A stretch of DNA of 30,799 nt. Source: Streptomyces sp. NRRL F-6131 (GTDB taxonomy: Bacteria; Actinomycetota; Actinomycetes; Streptomycetales; Streptomycetaceae). Shown piece by piece: positions 7,568 to 15,499 of this stretch (position 1 is the stretch's first letter; each line of letters begins with the position of its first letter). The notes under the pieces were generated by a model. It searched no databases. It saw only the letters and a list, made by a program, of their open reading frames with translations, and was not told where the DNA came from. The stretch lies in assembly GCA_000719695.1 (NCBI GenBank), contig JOHN01000078.1, positions 1-30,799 on the forward strand, in the 5' to 3' direction. A program made the translations under genes and the position numbers.

Positions 7568-7604
7568 CCGCCGCCGTACGGAGAACGATCCCGTACGGCG
7601 GCGG
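7568..7604 (-). terminator. Hairpin between permease and xdhC
   Basis: Perfect 14-bp stem (7568-7581 with 7591-7604) and a 9-nt loop. It lies 40 bp past the permease stop in the leftward direction and 115 bp before the xdhC start. No T-tract. It probably terminates or attenuates the permease transcript. Confidence 0.6.
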
Positions 7605-7643
7605 TACCTCGACGGCGAGGCCGGTCGGTGCGCCCCGCCGGGG

Positions 7644-9131
7644 TCAGTGCACGCCCAGCCAGGACTTGACCGGGGTGAGCGCGAAGTAGACGACGAACAG
7701 CGCGGTGAGGATCCACATCAGCGCCCCGGGCTCGCGCCACCGTCCCCGGCCGGCCTTGATCACCGTGTAGGAGATGACGCCGGCCGCGACGCCCGCGGTG
7801 ATGCTGTAGGTGAACGGCATCAGCACGCAGGTCAGGAAGGCCGGGATGGCCACCTCGCGGTCGGACCAGTCGATGTGCCGGGCCTGGCTCATCATCATCG
7901 AGCCGATGACGACGAGGGCCGCGGAGGCGACCTCGACCGGCACGATGGCGGCGAGCGGGGAGAAGAACAGCATCAGGGCGAAGAGCGCGCCGGTGACGGT
8001 GGAGGCGAGTCCGGTGCGGGCGCCGTCGCCGACGCCGGTCGCGGACTCGACGAACACGGTCTGCCCGGAGGCGCCGGCCAGGCCGCCGACCGCGCCGCCG
8101 GCGCCGTCGATGAACAGGGCCTTGGACAGGCCGGGCATCCGGCCGCGCTTGTCGGCGAGTCCGGCCTCGGTGCCGACGCCGATGATGGTGGCCATCGCGT
8201 CGAAGAAGCCGGCCAGGACGAGGGTGAAGACCGCGACCGAGGCGCTGATCGCGCCCATGCCCTTGCCGCCGAAGGCGCCGAACAGGTCCACGTCGCCGAA
8301 GAGGCTGAAGTCGGGTGCGGCGACCGGCGAACCGGGCCAGACCGGTGCGGAGTTGCGCCAGGCCTCGGCGGGCACGTCGGCGAGCTTGTTGACGATCATG
8401 GCGACGACGGTGCCGCCGGCGATGCCGATCAGGATGGCGCCGCGCACGTTGCGGGCCATCAGCACGAAGATGGCGAGCAGGGTGAGGCAGAAGATCAGCA
8501 CCGGCCAGCCGGTCAGCTCGCCGGCCGGGCCGAGCGAGAGCGGGGTGGGGCCGCCGGTGTGCATGAACCCGGCCTTGAAGAGGCCGATGACGGTCACGAA
8601 CAGGCCGATGCCGATGGTGATGGCGTGCTTGAGCGGCAGGGGTATGCCGTTCATGATCTTCTCGCGCAGGCCGGAGACCACCAGCAGCACGATCAGCAGG
8701 CCGTAGACGACGCACAGCCCCATCGCCTGTGGCCAGGTGGTGTGCGGCACCACCAGGGCCGAGACGGCGCCGGAGACGGAGAGGCCGGCCGCGAGGGCGA
8801 GCGGTACGTTGCCGACCAGGCCCATCAGGACGGTGGTGACGGCGGCCGCGAGCGCGGTGGCGGTGGTGAGCGCCGCGTGGTCCAGCTTGACGCCGGTGAC
8901 GTCGGCGCCGCTGAGGATCAGCGGGTTCAGCAGGATGATGTACGCCATCGCCATGAAGGTGGTGAGACCACCGCGGAGTTCGTTGGCGAGGGTCGATCCC
9001 CGGGCGGAGATCTTGAAGTAGGCGTCCAGCGCGTTGCCGGGCGCGGCCGGGACCGACGTGGGGGTGTCGTCCTCGGCGTCCTCGATGGGTCTGTCTGCAG
9101 TGGTGCCGGGCTCCGTGGGGATCCTGGTCAT
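7644..9131 (-). CDS. NCS2/AzgA-family purine permease
   Basis: 495 residues from ATG 9131, with TTGGGAG 5 bases upstream; a TTG four codons earlier is a weaker start. LRGGLTTFMAMAYIILLNPLIL is the AzgA/NCS2 N-terminal signature. Further family segments are GNVPLALAAGLSVSGAVSAL, the broken-helix region, FFDAMATIIGVGTEAGLADK, and GGLAGASGQTVFVESATGVGDGARTGLAS with the conserved SxTxVxxGxRTGL core. About 12-14 membrane helices. AzgA-type proteins import adenine, guanine or hypoxanthine by proton symport. Its place between xanthine dehydrogenase genes and xdhC supports a purine substrate. A charged N-terminal tail of about 30 residues precedes helix 1. Confidence 0.92.
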   Translation of the reverse strand: MTRIPTEPGTTADRPIEDAEDDTPTSVPAAPGNALDAYFKISARGSTLANELRGGLTTFMAMAYIILLNPLILSGADVTGVKLDHAALTTATALAAAVTTVLMGLVGNVPLALAAGLSVSGAVSALVVPHTTWPQAMGLCVVYGLLIVLLVVSGLREKIMNGIPLPLKHAITIGIGLFVTVIGLFKAGFMHTGGPTPLSLGPAGELTGWPVLIFCLTLLAIFVLMARNVRGAILIGIAGGTVVAMIVNKLADVPAEAWRNSAPVWPGSPVAAPDFSLFGDVDLFGAFGGKGMGAISASVAVFTLVLAGFFDAMATIIGVGTEAGLADKRGRMPGLSKALFIDGAGGAVGGLAGASGQTVFVESATGVGDGARTGLASTVTGALFALMLFFSPLAAIVPVEVASAALVVIGSMMMSQARHIDWSDREVAIPAFLTCVLMPFTYSITAGVAAGVISYTVIKAGRGRWREPGALMWILTALFVVYFALTPVKSWLGVH

Positions 9132-9290
9132 GTCCACTCCCAAGTGTCAAAGGGGGTTGGGGTGGGCGAGCCGACCTGGCAGCCAGGCGACGAAGGCGTG
9201 GCACAGGGGGACGATTCGACTCACGGTTGCACGGGTGGTGCGGGCCGCCGCCGGCCCCGGCGTGGGTGGCTGGCGGCCCTGGTGCTCATC

Positions 9291-9350
9291 GGTGCAAGTG
9301 ACGCGCTGTGGTGCTGGGTTGCTGTGGTGCAGGTGACGCGCTGTGGTGCT
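9291..9350. repeat. 25-bp direct repeat pair
   Basis: 9291-9315 and 9326-9350 match at 24 of 25 bases and share GTGACGCGCTGTGGTGCT. The period is 35 bp. It may be a regulator site pair or a chance duplication upstream of the permease. Confidence 0.75.
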
Positions 9351-9430
9351 GCGGTGCTGTGGAGGGTGGTGAAGGTTGTGCTCGGCCCCGGGGCGGCGGG
9401 GAAGACCGGACGCCGCCCCGGGGAGTTCGT

Positions 9431-9462
9431 GGGGGTGCGGGTGGGGTGGTGCGGGTGGGGTG
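9431..9462 (+). repeat. 14-bp tandem duplication with G-quadruplex pattern
   Basis: GTGCGGGTGGGGTG occurs twice in tandem (9435-9448, 9449-9462). With the preceding GGGGG it gives five G-runs of at least three with loops of 1-6 bases on the + strand. It lies just past the leftward Mo-subunit stop, so the G-runs are on the template strand of that operon. Confidence 0.65.
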
Positions 9463-9475
9463 GCGCGGGCGCGGG

Positions 9476-11872
9476 CTAGAGCTCCCCGGGCCGCTCGGTG
9501 GTCAGGTGCTCGGGACGGACCGGGATCCGCCGCAGGGCCAGACCGGTGGCGTTGCGGATGGCGGCCACGATGGACGGCGTCGCCGAGACGGTCGGCGCCT
9601 CGCCCACCCCGCGCAGCCCGTACGGGGCGTGCGGGTCGGGGAGTTCGAGGATCTCGACCGGGATCGGCGGGGTGTCCAGGATGGTCGGGATGAGGTAGTC
9701 GGTGAAGGAGGCGTTGCGCACCTTGCCGTCCCGGACGATGATCTCCTCCATCACCGCGAGCCCGAGCGCCTGGGTGCAGCCGCCCTGGATCTGGCCCACC
9801 ACGGACAGCGGGTTGAGCGCCTTGCCGACGTCCTGGACGGCGGTCAGCTCGACCACCTTGACCAGGCCCAGTTCGACGTCCACGTCGACCACCGCGCGGT
9901 TGGCGCAGAAGGTGTACTGGACGTGGCCGAAGCCCTGCCCGGTCTCCTTGTCGAACGGGACGGTCGGGCGGTGGTGGTGCTCGCGGGTGAGGTCGATCGC
10001 GTCGTCGCCGAGCAGGTCGACCATGGAGACCAGCGCGCCGGCCGACTCGGAGACGACCTTGCCGCCGGCGAGCGTGAGGTCGTGCTGGGTCCAGCCGTAG
10101 CGGCGCCGGCCCTTCTCGATCAGCTCGCGCTTGACCGCCTCTGCTGCCAGCTTGACCGCGCCGCCCGTCATGTAGGTCTGCCGGGAGGCGGAGGTCGAAC
10201 CGGCCGAGCCGACCTCGGTGTTGGCCGGGTGGATGGTCACCTGCTCGACGCCGAGTTCGGTGCGCACGATCTGGGCGTGCACGGTGACGCCGCCCTGGCC
10301 GACCTCGGCCATCGCGGTGTGCACCAGGGCGACCGGCTCGCCGCCGATCACCTCCAGTCGCACCCGCGCGGTGGAGTAGTCGTCGAAGCCCTCGGAGAAG
10401 CCGACGTTCTTGATGCCGACCGAGTAGCCGACGCCGCGCACGATGCCCTCGCCGTGCGAGGTGTTGGACAGCGCGCCGGGCAGCAGCCGCACGTCCAGGT
10501 CGTCGACGTCGAGCGGCGGCGGCAGCGGCATGTCCTTGACCCGCCGCAGCAGCTCGGCGACCGGCGCGGGCGCGTCGATCTCCTGGCCGGTGGGCATCCG
10601 GTCGCCCTGCTGCATGGCGTTGAGCTGTCGCAACTCGACCGGGTCCATGCCCAGTTCGGCGGCCAGCCGGTCCATCTGGGTCTCGTAGCCGAAGGCCGCC
10701 TGGACCGCGCCGAAGCCGCGCATCGCCCCGCAGGACGGGTTGTTGCTGTACAGCGCGATGGCGTGCATCCGCACGTTGGGGATCACGTAGGGGCCGTGGC
10801 CCAGCGAGGCGGCGTTGCCGACCACGGCGGGCGAGGCGGAGGCGTAGGCGCCGCCGTCCAGCACGATCCGGGCGTCGGCGTAGACCAGCTTGCCGTCCCG
10901 GGTGGCGCCGTGCTCGTAGTACATCCTCGCCGGGTGGCGGTGCACGTGGCCGAAGAAGGACTCGTCCCGGGAGTAGACGATCTTGACCGGCTTGCCGGTG
11001 CGCTGGGCCAGCAGACAGGCGTGGATCTGCATCGAGAGGTCCTCGCGGCCGCCGAACGCCCCGCCCACGCCGGCCAGGGTGAGCCGGACCTTCTCCTCCG
11101 GCAGTCCGAGCACCGGCGCCATCTGCTGGCGGTCCACGTGCAGCCACTGGGTGGCGATGTAGAGGTCGATGCCGCCGTCCTCGGCGGGCACGGCCAGCCC
11201 GGACTCCGGGCCGAGGAAGGCCTGGTCCTGCATGCCGACCTCGTACGTGCCGCTGACCACGACGTCCGCCAGGGCCCGCACCTCGTCGGTGACGCCGAGT
11301 CCGGAGACCAGCTTCTGCTCGTGGCAGATGTTGCCGTGGGCGTGCGACTTGTACTCGTGCGGCTCGTGGACGTAGCCGTGGGTCTCCGGGTCGAGGCACT
11401 GCTCCTCGGTGACGATCGGGGTGAGCACCTCGTACTCGACCTTGATCTTCTTCACCGCGCGGCGGGCGGTCTCCGGGTGGTCGGCGGCGACCAGCGCGAT
11501 CGACTCGCCGTGGTAGCGGATCTTGTCGATCGCCAGCGCCGGCTGGTCGGCGATCTCCAGGCCGTAGTACTTGGCGCCGGGGATGTCCTCGTGGGTGAGC
11601 ACCGCGTACACGCCGGGCACGGTGAGCGCCTCGGAGATGTCCACGGAGAGGATGTTCGCCCGGGGGTGCGGCGAGCGCAGCGCCATGCCCCAGAGCATGT
11701 CCTCGTGCCACAGGTCGGAGGAGTACGCGAACTCGCCGCGCACCTTCAGCGTGCCGTCCGGGCGCAGCGGCGAGCCGCCGATGCCGTCCTTGCTGCTCTG
11801 CCGGATGTCCTGGAGGTTCTTCTGGCCCTGGATGGTCCGGGCACTGTTGTGGGCACTCGTCCGCGTGTTCAT
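9476..11872 (-). CDS. xdhA: Xanthine dehydrogenase-type molybdopterin-binding subunit
   Basis: 798 residues from ATG 11872, overlapping the 2Fe-2S gene by 4 bp (ATGA). It is the large catalytic subunit of the xanthine oxidase superfamily. Motifs: GVGGAFGGRED and RTGKPVKIVYSRDES in the first Mo-binding domain, GAMRGFGAVQAAFGYE with the conserved Arg, MAEVGQGGVTVHAQI for the cofactor, and GLRGVGEAPT near the C-terminus, where Glu758 is the catalytic base. It oxidises a purine (hypoxanthine or xanthine) or a related heterocycle in the cytosol. The purine permease and PucR neighbours favour purines, but a nicotinate- or aldehyde-type substrate cannot be excluded by sequence alone. Length and motifs look intact. 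Confidence 0.93.
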   Translation of the reverse strand: MNTRTSAHNSARTIQGQKNLQDIRQSSKDGIGGSPLRPDGTLKVRGEFAYSSDLWHEDMLWGMALRSPHPRANILSVDISEALTVPGVYAVLTHEDIPGAKYYGLEIADQPALAIDKIRYHGESIALVAADHPETARRAVKKIKVEYEVLTPIVTEEQCLDPETHGYVHEPHEYKSHAHGNICHEQKLVSGLGVTDEVRALADVVVSGTYEVGMQDQAFLGPESGLAVPAEDGGIDLYIATQWLHVDRQQMAPVLGLPEEKVRLTLAGVGGAFGGREDLSMQIHACLLAQRTGKPVKIVYSRDESFFGHVHRHPARMYYEHGATRDGKLVYADARIVLDGGAYASASPAVVGNAASLGHGPYVIPNVRMHAIALYSNNPSCGAMRGFGAVQAAFGYETQMDRLAAELGMDPVELRQLNAMQQGDRMPTGQEIDAPAPVAELLRRVKDMPLPPPLDVDDLDVRLLPGALSNTSHGEGIVRGVGYSVGIKNVGFSEGFDDYSTARVRLEVIGGEPVALVHTAMAEVGQGGVTVHAQIVRTELGVEQVTIHPANTEVGSAGSTSASRQTYMTGGAVKLAAEAVKRELIEKGRRRYGWTQHDLTLAGGKVVSESAGALVSMVDLLGDDAIDLTREHHHRPTVPFDKETGQGFGHVQYTFCANRAVVDVDVELGLVKVVELTAVQDVGKALNPLSVVGQIQGGCTQALGLAVMEEIIVRDGKVRNASFTDYLIPTILDTPPIPVEILELPDPHAPYGLRGVGEAPTVSATPSIVAAIRNATGLALRRIPVRPEHLTTERPGEL

Positions 11873-12369
11873 TCCGCCACCGCCCCGCCGGTGTGGGTGC
11901 CGGCGCACTTGCGGGCGGACGCCAGCCGCACCGCGTCCATGATCTTCTCGTAGCCGGTGCACCGGCACAGGTTGCCCGACAGCGCCTCGCGGATGTCCGC
12001 GTCGGACGGCTGGGCGTCCTGCTCCAGCAGCGCGTCGGTCTGCACCAGCAGGCCGGGCGTGCAGAAGCCGCACTGGACGGCGCCGGCGTCCACGAACGCC
12101 TGCTGGACCAGGCCCAGCTCGCCGTCCTCGCCGCCGAGCCCCTCGACGGTGCGCACCTCGCGGTCCTGCACCTGGCCGGCCGCGACCAGACAGGAGCAGA
12201 CCGGCACGTCGTCCAGGTAGACCGTGCAGGAACCGCACTCGCCCTGCTCGCAGGCGTTCTTCGAACCGGGCAGGCCGACGCGCTCGCGCAGCACGTAGAG
12301 CAGGCTCTCGCCCTCCCACACGTCGTCGGCCTCGACCGGCTTGCCGTTGGCGGTGAACGTGACCCTCAT
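11869..12369 (-). CDS. 2Fe-2S iron-sulfur subunit of the molybdenum hydroxylase
   Basis: 166 residues from ATG 12369, overlapping the FAD subunit by 4 bp (ATGA) and the Mo subunit by 4 bp. The plant-type cluster ligands are Cys40, Cys45, Cys48 and Cys60 (NACEQGECGSCTVYL). The second, helical-domain cluster uses Cys100, Cys103, Cys135 and Cys137 (QCGFCTPG, GNLCRCTGY). All eight ligands of the family are present. It passes electrons from the Mo centre to FAD. The C-terminal CAGTHTGGAVAE tail is a short extension. Strict overlaps indicate translational coupling and 1:1:1 assembly. Confidence 0.95.
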   Translation of the reverse strand: MRVTFTANGKPVEADDVWEGESLLYVLRERVGLPGSKNACEQGECGSCTVYLDDVPVCSCLVAAGQVQDREVRTVEGLGGEDGELGLVQQAFVDAGAVQCGFCTPGLLVQTDALLEQDAQPSDADIREALSGNLCRCTGYEKIMDAVRLASARKCAGTHTGGAVAE

Positions 12370-13253
12370 GCCGCGCTCCTGATCTGCTTGCGGTAGTCGT
12401 TCCAGGTCCAGGTGAGCGTGCGCCGTGCCATCACGGCGAGCGCGTGCCGCCGGTAGTCGGCGGTGCCCCGGACGTCGTCGATCGGGGAGGCGGCGGCCTT
12501 GACCAGCTCGCCGAACCGCTGGATCACCTCGGCGCCCAGCAGCTCGCCGCTCTCCCACAGGCCGCGCTCGGCGAGCACCTCGCGCAGGTACTCCTCGGCC
12601 TCGACGGCGCGGCGGGGGGTGGGGGCGGCCGAGCCGATGCCGGTGCCGACGGTGCCGTTCTTGGGGTGCAGCGCGAAGCCGAACGCGCAGACCGCGATCA
12701 CCATGGCGTTGCGGGTGCCGATCTTGGAGAACTGCTGGGGGCCGTCCGCGACCGGGATCCGCACGGCGCGGATCAGCTCGTCCGCCTCCAGGCAGTTGCG
12801 CTTCACCCCGACGTAGAAGTCGTCGATCGGGATCAGCCGGGTGCCCCGGACGGAGGCGGCCTCGACGAGGACGTCCCGGCCGGCCGCCAGCAGCGCCGGG
12901 TGGGAGTCCCCGGCCGGCGAGGCCGCGCCCAGGTTGCCGCCGACGCCGCCGCGGTTGCGGATCTGCGGGGAGCCCACCGTGTGGGCGGCCAGCGCGAGGC
13001 CGGGCAGCGGGTCGGACAGCTCGGAGATGATCCGGCTGTAGGGCACGGCGGCGCCGAGTCGGACCACCTCGCCGTCGTTCGACCACTCGGTGAGCTCGGT
13101 GACGCGGTTCAGGTCGAGAATCGCGGGTGGCCGGTGCACGTCGAAGTTCATCTCGACCATGACGTCCGTACCGCCCGAGATGGGCAGCGCGGTCGGGTGT
13201 TCGGCCTTCGCCGCGAGTGCCTCGTCCCAGGTGGCGGGCCGAAGGAACTCCAT
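12366..13253 (-). CDS. FAD-binding subunit of the molybdenum hydroxylase
   Basis: 295 residues from ATG 13253, with GAGGAG 8 bases upstream; first gene of the leftward operon. The N-terminal FAD-binding fold shows ALPISGGTDVMVEMN, and VGSPQIRNRGGVGGNLGAASPAGD binds the pyrophosphate. The C-terminal CO-dehydrogenase-flavoprotein domain (ADYRRHALAVMARR) is complete. It transfers electrons from the 2Fe-2S clusters to NAD+ or another acceptor. The operon order FAD, Fe-S, Mo is the CoxMSL-like order common in actinobacterial xanthine dehydrogenases. Confidence 0.93.
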   Translation of the reverse strand: MEFLRPATWDEALAAKAEHPTALPISGGTDVMVEMNFDVHRPPAILDLNRVTELTEWSNDGEVVRLGAAVPYSRIISELSDPLPGLALAAHTVGSPQIRNRGGVGGNLGAASPAGDSHPALLAAGRDVLVEAASVRGTRLIPIDDFYVGVKRNCLEADELIRAVRIPVADGPQQFSKIGTRNAMVIAVCAFGFALHPKNGTVGTGIGSAAPTPRRAVEAEEYLREVLAERGLWESGELLGAEVIQRFGELVKAAASPIDDVRGTADYRRHALAVMARRTLTWTWNDYRKQIRSAA

Positions 13254-13276
13254 GCGGGTGTCTCCTCAAGTCGTTG

Positions 13277-13302
13277 CCGTCCGGACGGGGGGCACAGTGC
13301 CC
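13277..13302. promoter_or_regulatory. Two adjacent perfect palindromes upstream of the hydroxylase operon
   Basis: CCGTCCGGACGG (13277-13288) and GGGCACAGTGCCC (13290-13302) sit 24-49 bp before the FAD-subunit start, one base apart. A repressor bound here would block transcription or translation initiation of the operon. PucR is the obvious candidate, by inference only. Confidence 0.45.
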
Positions 13303-13399
13303 GTGTCCGGTGGTCCGGGGTCCGGTGTTCGGACCGTGTCCTGCGCGTCGTCGCCTCCGCGTCGGGTTCCGGTCACCGGGGCGTGTCCGGCGGCGTGTG

Positions 13400-13431
13400 G
13401 CCAGTGAACCGCTGTGACGGGGGCCACTGGC
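13400..13431. promoter_or_regulatory. Spaced inverted repeat GCCAGTG/CACTGGC
   Basis: Perfect 7-bp arms at 13400-13406 and 13425-13431 with an 18-bp spacer, in the middle of the divergent region. It could be a looping or dimer-of-dimers operator site. Moderate chance expectation at this GC content. Confidence 0.35.
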
Positions 13432-13638
13432 AGTCACCGATGGCATGAAGCCCCGGCTGTGGTCCCGCCCGGCATCCTGTACGTTCCTCTAAGGAGGACG
13501 ATGTCGCAGCCCAGCCGTGCGCCGGGCCACACCTACGACCGTAATCCGGCCGTGATTCCCAAGCTACGACCCCGTGATCCGGGCACCCGTTGGGACGTAA
13601 CGCCGAGCACGCGTGTTCGGGCACACTGTGACCGCGGA

Positions 13639-13650
13639 CCGAGCGCTCGG
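13639..13650. promoter_or_regulatory. 12-bp palindrome upstream of pucR
   Basis: CCGAGCGCTCGG lies 42 bp before the chosen pucR start. It is a candidate autoregulatory site or a small structured element in the pucR leader. Confidence 0.35.
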
Positions 13651-13692
13651 ACCACCCCCACCCCCCACCACCAGCCCGTAAGGAGCCCGCGG

Positions 13693-15285
13693 ATGCGTGT
13701 CCGTGACCTGCTCGCCCCCGGCGCCCCGCGCCTGCGCCTGCTCGCGGCCGAGGAGGAGCTGGACCGGCAGGTCAGCGGGGTGATGACGACCGACCTGCAC
13801 GACCCCGGGCGCTATCTGCACGGCGGCGAGCTGGTCCTCACCGGCATGCTCTGGCGGACCTCCCCGGCCGACTCCGAGCGCTTCGTGCGCACCATCGTGG
13901 CCGGCGGCGCGGTCGCCCTGGCGGCCGGCGAGGCCGAGGTCGGGCCGGTCCCCGAGGACCTCGTCGAGGCGTGTCGCCGGCACCGGATGCCGCTGCTGGC
14001 GGTGCCCGACGACATCGCCTTCGGCACCGTCACCGAGTTCGTCGGCCGCCAGGTCTCCGCCGACCGGGCCGCCGACCTGGCCGCCCTGGTCGACCGCCAC
14101 CGGCTGCTGGTGTCGGCGGCCGGCGGGGGCGGCCTGGACGCCGTCCTCGACCTGCTCGGCGGCGACCTCGACCTCGACTGCTGGGTGCTCACCCCGACCG
14201 GCGCGGTGATCGCCGGACCCGCCGACCGGCTGCCCGCCGAGGACCGCGACCAGCTGGTCCGCGCGCACCTCGCCGCCCAGCGCCAGCGCCGCCGCCCCCC
14301 GCACCGGGCCCGCCTCGCGGCCGGCGCCTACTCGCTGCTGCCCGCCCCGGCCGACCCGGAGACCGAGGCGCCGCTCGCCGACTGGGTGCTCGCGGTGGCC
14401 GGCGACGTCACCGAGTGGACCGGCAAGCGCCAGCAGCTCGCCGAGAACCTGGCCCGGCTGGTCGCCGCCGAACGCCACCGCCGCGACGAGGGCCGCCGGC
14501 TGCGCCGCCGCCTCGCCGACGAGGTGCTCGCGCTGCTCCAGCGCGACGCCGACCCGGCGGAGATCAGCCGCACCCTGTACGCGTCCTCGGCGATGGCGGC
14601 CCGCTACGAGAGCCGCGAGCCCGAGCCCCAGCCGGCGGAAGGCTCCTGGCTGGTGGTCAGCGCCGAGGGCACCGGCCTGCCCGAGGGCGCGGTGCGGGCG
14701 ATCCTGGAGGAGGCGCTGGGCGGGACCAGCGACCGGGCGCTGGTCGCCGGCGCGGGGACCGGCGCCGTGGTGGTGCTGCCCGCGACGGACGGCCCGGTGC
14801 CCGCCGACGTCCTGCGCGAGCTGCTCTCCCCGCTGGAGGCCGGGCTCGGTTCGGAGGGCCGGATCACCCTCGGCGTCTCGGCCCCCGCCCGGGAGGCGGT
14901 CGGCCTGCGCGGCGCGCTGGAGGAGGCCCGGCACGCCCGCCGGATCGCCGCCGCCCGGGTCGGCCGGGTCTGCGTCGCCGGGCCGGAGGAGCTGGCCTCG
15001 CACGTGCTGCTGCTGGCGGCCGTCCCGGACGAGGTCCGGCGGGCCTTCCGCAGCCGGCTGCTGGACACCGTGATCGCCTACGACATCGAGCACCAGGCGG
15101 ACCTCGTCCGCACCCTGGAGGCGTTCCTCCGTTCGGACGGCTCGTGGACCAGGTGCGCCGCGCAGCTGCACGTCCACGTCAACACCCTGCGGTACCGGAT
15201 CGGCCGCATCGAGGAGTTGACCGGCCGTGATCTCTCCCGCCTGGAGGACCGGGTGGACTTCTACCTGGCGCTCGAGCTGGCCTGA
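13693..15285 (+). CDS. PucR-family transcriptional regulator of the purine locus
   Basis: 530 residues from ATG 13693, preceded by AAGGAG at 13680-13685. The N-terminal purine-catabolism-regulatory domain is complete: MRVRDLLAPGAPRLRLLA, LHDPGRYLHGGELVLTGMLW, and MPLLAVPDDIAFGTVTEFV. A GGDEF-like middle segment follows, and the C-terminal PucR helix-turn-helix is CAAQLHVHVNTLRYRIGRIE. PucR proteins activate or repress purine-degradation genes; divergence from the hydroxylase operon fits. The same frame stays open upstream to a second ATG at 13501 with its own AAGGAGG, which would add 64 residues. I prefer 13693 because family members begin at this motif. Confidence 0.9.
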   Translation: MRVRDLLAPGAPRLRLLAAEEELDRQVSGVMTTDLHDPGRYLHGGELVLTGMLWRTSPADSERFVRTIVAGGAVALAAGEAEVGPVPEDLVEACRRHRMPLLAVPDDIAFGTVTEFVGRQVSADRAADLAALVDRHRLLVSAAGGGGLDAVLDLLGGDLDLDCWVLTPTGAVIAGPADRLPAEDRDQLVRAHLAAQRQRRRPPHRARLAAGAYSLLPAPADPETEAPLADWVLAVAGDVTEWTGKRQQLAENLARLVAAERHRRDEGRRLRRRLADEVLALLQRDADPAEISRTLYASSAMAARYESREPEPQPAEGSWLVVSAEGTGLPEGAVRAILEEALGGTSDRALVAGAGTGAVVVLPATDGPVPADVLRELLSPLEAGLGSEGRITLGVSAPAREAVGLRGALEEARHARRIAAARVGRVCVAGPEELASHVLLLAAVPDEVRRAFRSRLLDTVIAYDIEHQADLVRTLEAFLRSDGSWTRCAAQLHVHVNTLRYRIGRIEELTGRDLSRLEDRVDFYLALELA

Positions 15286-15327
15286 GCCCGGCTCGCCCGC
15301 GCTCCGGCCCCGAGCCCGAGCCGGGCG

Positions 15328-15417
15328 GGAGACGGACCCGGACGCGGAGACGGACCCGGACGCGGAGACGGACCCGGACGCGGAGACGGACCCGGACGCG
15401 GAGACGGACCCGGACAG
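15328..15417. repeat. 18-bp tandem repeat, five units
   Basis: Unit GGAGACGGACCCGGACGC at 15328, 15346, 15364 and 15382, with a variant at 15400. It begins 42 bp after the pucR stop and ends 10 bp before the terminator. In one frame it would read ETDPDA repeats, but no coding context supports translation. Confidence 0.9.
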
Positions 15418-15427
15418 GGAGGCGGGC

Positions 15428-15474
15428 GAACGTCGGCGGCCCCGGAGCGTGGTGCTCCGGGGCCGCCGACGTTC
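15428..15474. terminator. Very strong bidirectional hairpin terminator
   Basis: Perfect 21-bp stem (15428-15448 with 15454-15474) and loop GTGGT, between the convergent stops of pucR (15285) and the esterase (15500). Confidence 0.85.
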
Positions 15475-15499
15475 GTGGTGCGTCAGGTCGACCGGTCGG

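Larger units (their letters stand above)
9132..9475. other. 344-bp spacer within the purine locus
   Basis: Between the Mo-subunit stop and the permease start, both leftward. It holds a G-rich tandem stretch (9431-9462), a 25-bp direct repeat (9291-9350) and a small inverted repeat CCTGG-CAG-CCAGG-like at 9175-9187. I see no recognisable riboswitch or confident promoter. The length suggests the permease has its own promoter. Confidence 0.5.
13254..13692. other. 439-bp divergent control region of the purine locus
   Basis: Separates the leftward hydroxylase operon from pucR. It holds several perfect palindromes (listed separately), a TACGTT -10-like box at 13480-13485, and an AAGGAGG followed by an in-frame ATG at 13501. 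It also holds a 15-codon leader-like frame (13445-13492) whose stop overlaps that AAGGAGG. No other gene is supported. Confidence 0.6.

Noticed and set aside
9132..9475. Purine riboswitch upstream of the permease
   Set aside because: I could not find a purine-riboswitch-like three-way junction core; the conserved loop sequences are absent by eye.
9308..11953. Long open frame antisense to the molybdenum subunit
   Set aside because: Open only because of extreme GC skew by codon position. Composition is biased, no domain is recognisable, and the opposite strand encodes a fully motif-supported enzyme. Similar long antisense frames at 1781-4333 and 7533-9479 were rejected for the same reason.
15328..15417. 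Coding ETDPDA repeat extending a PucR-overlapping frame
   Set aside because: The frame runs out of phase through pucR and has no start or ribosome site of its own; the array sits between a stop codon and a terminator.
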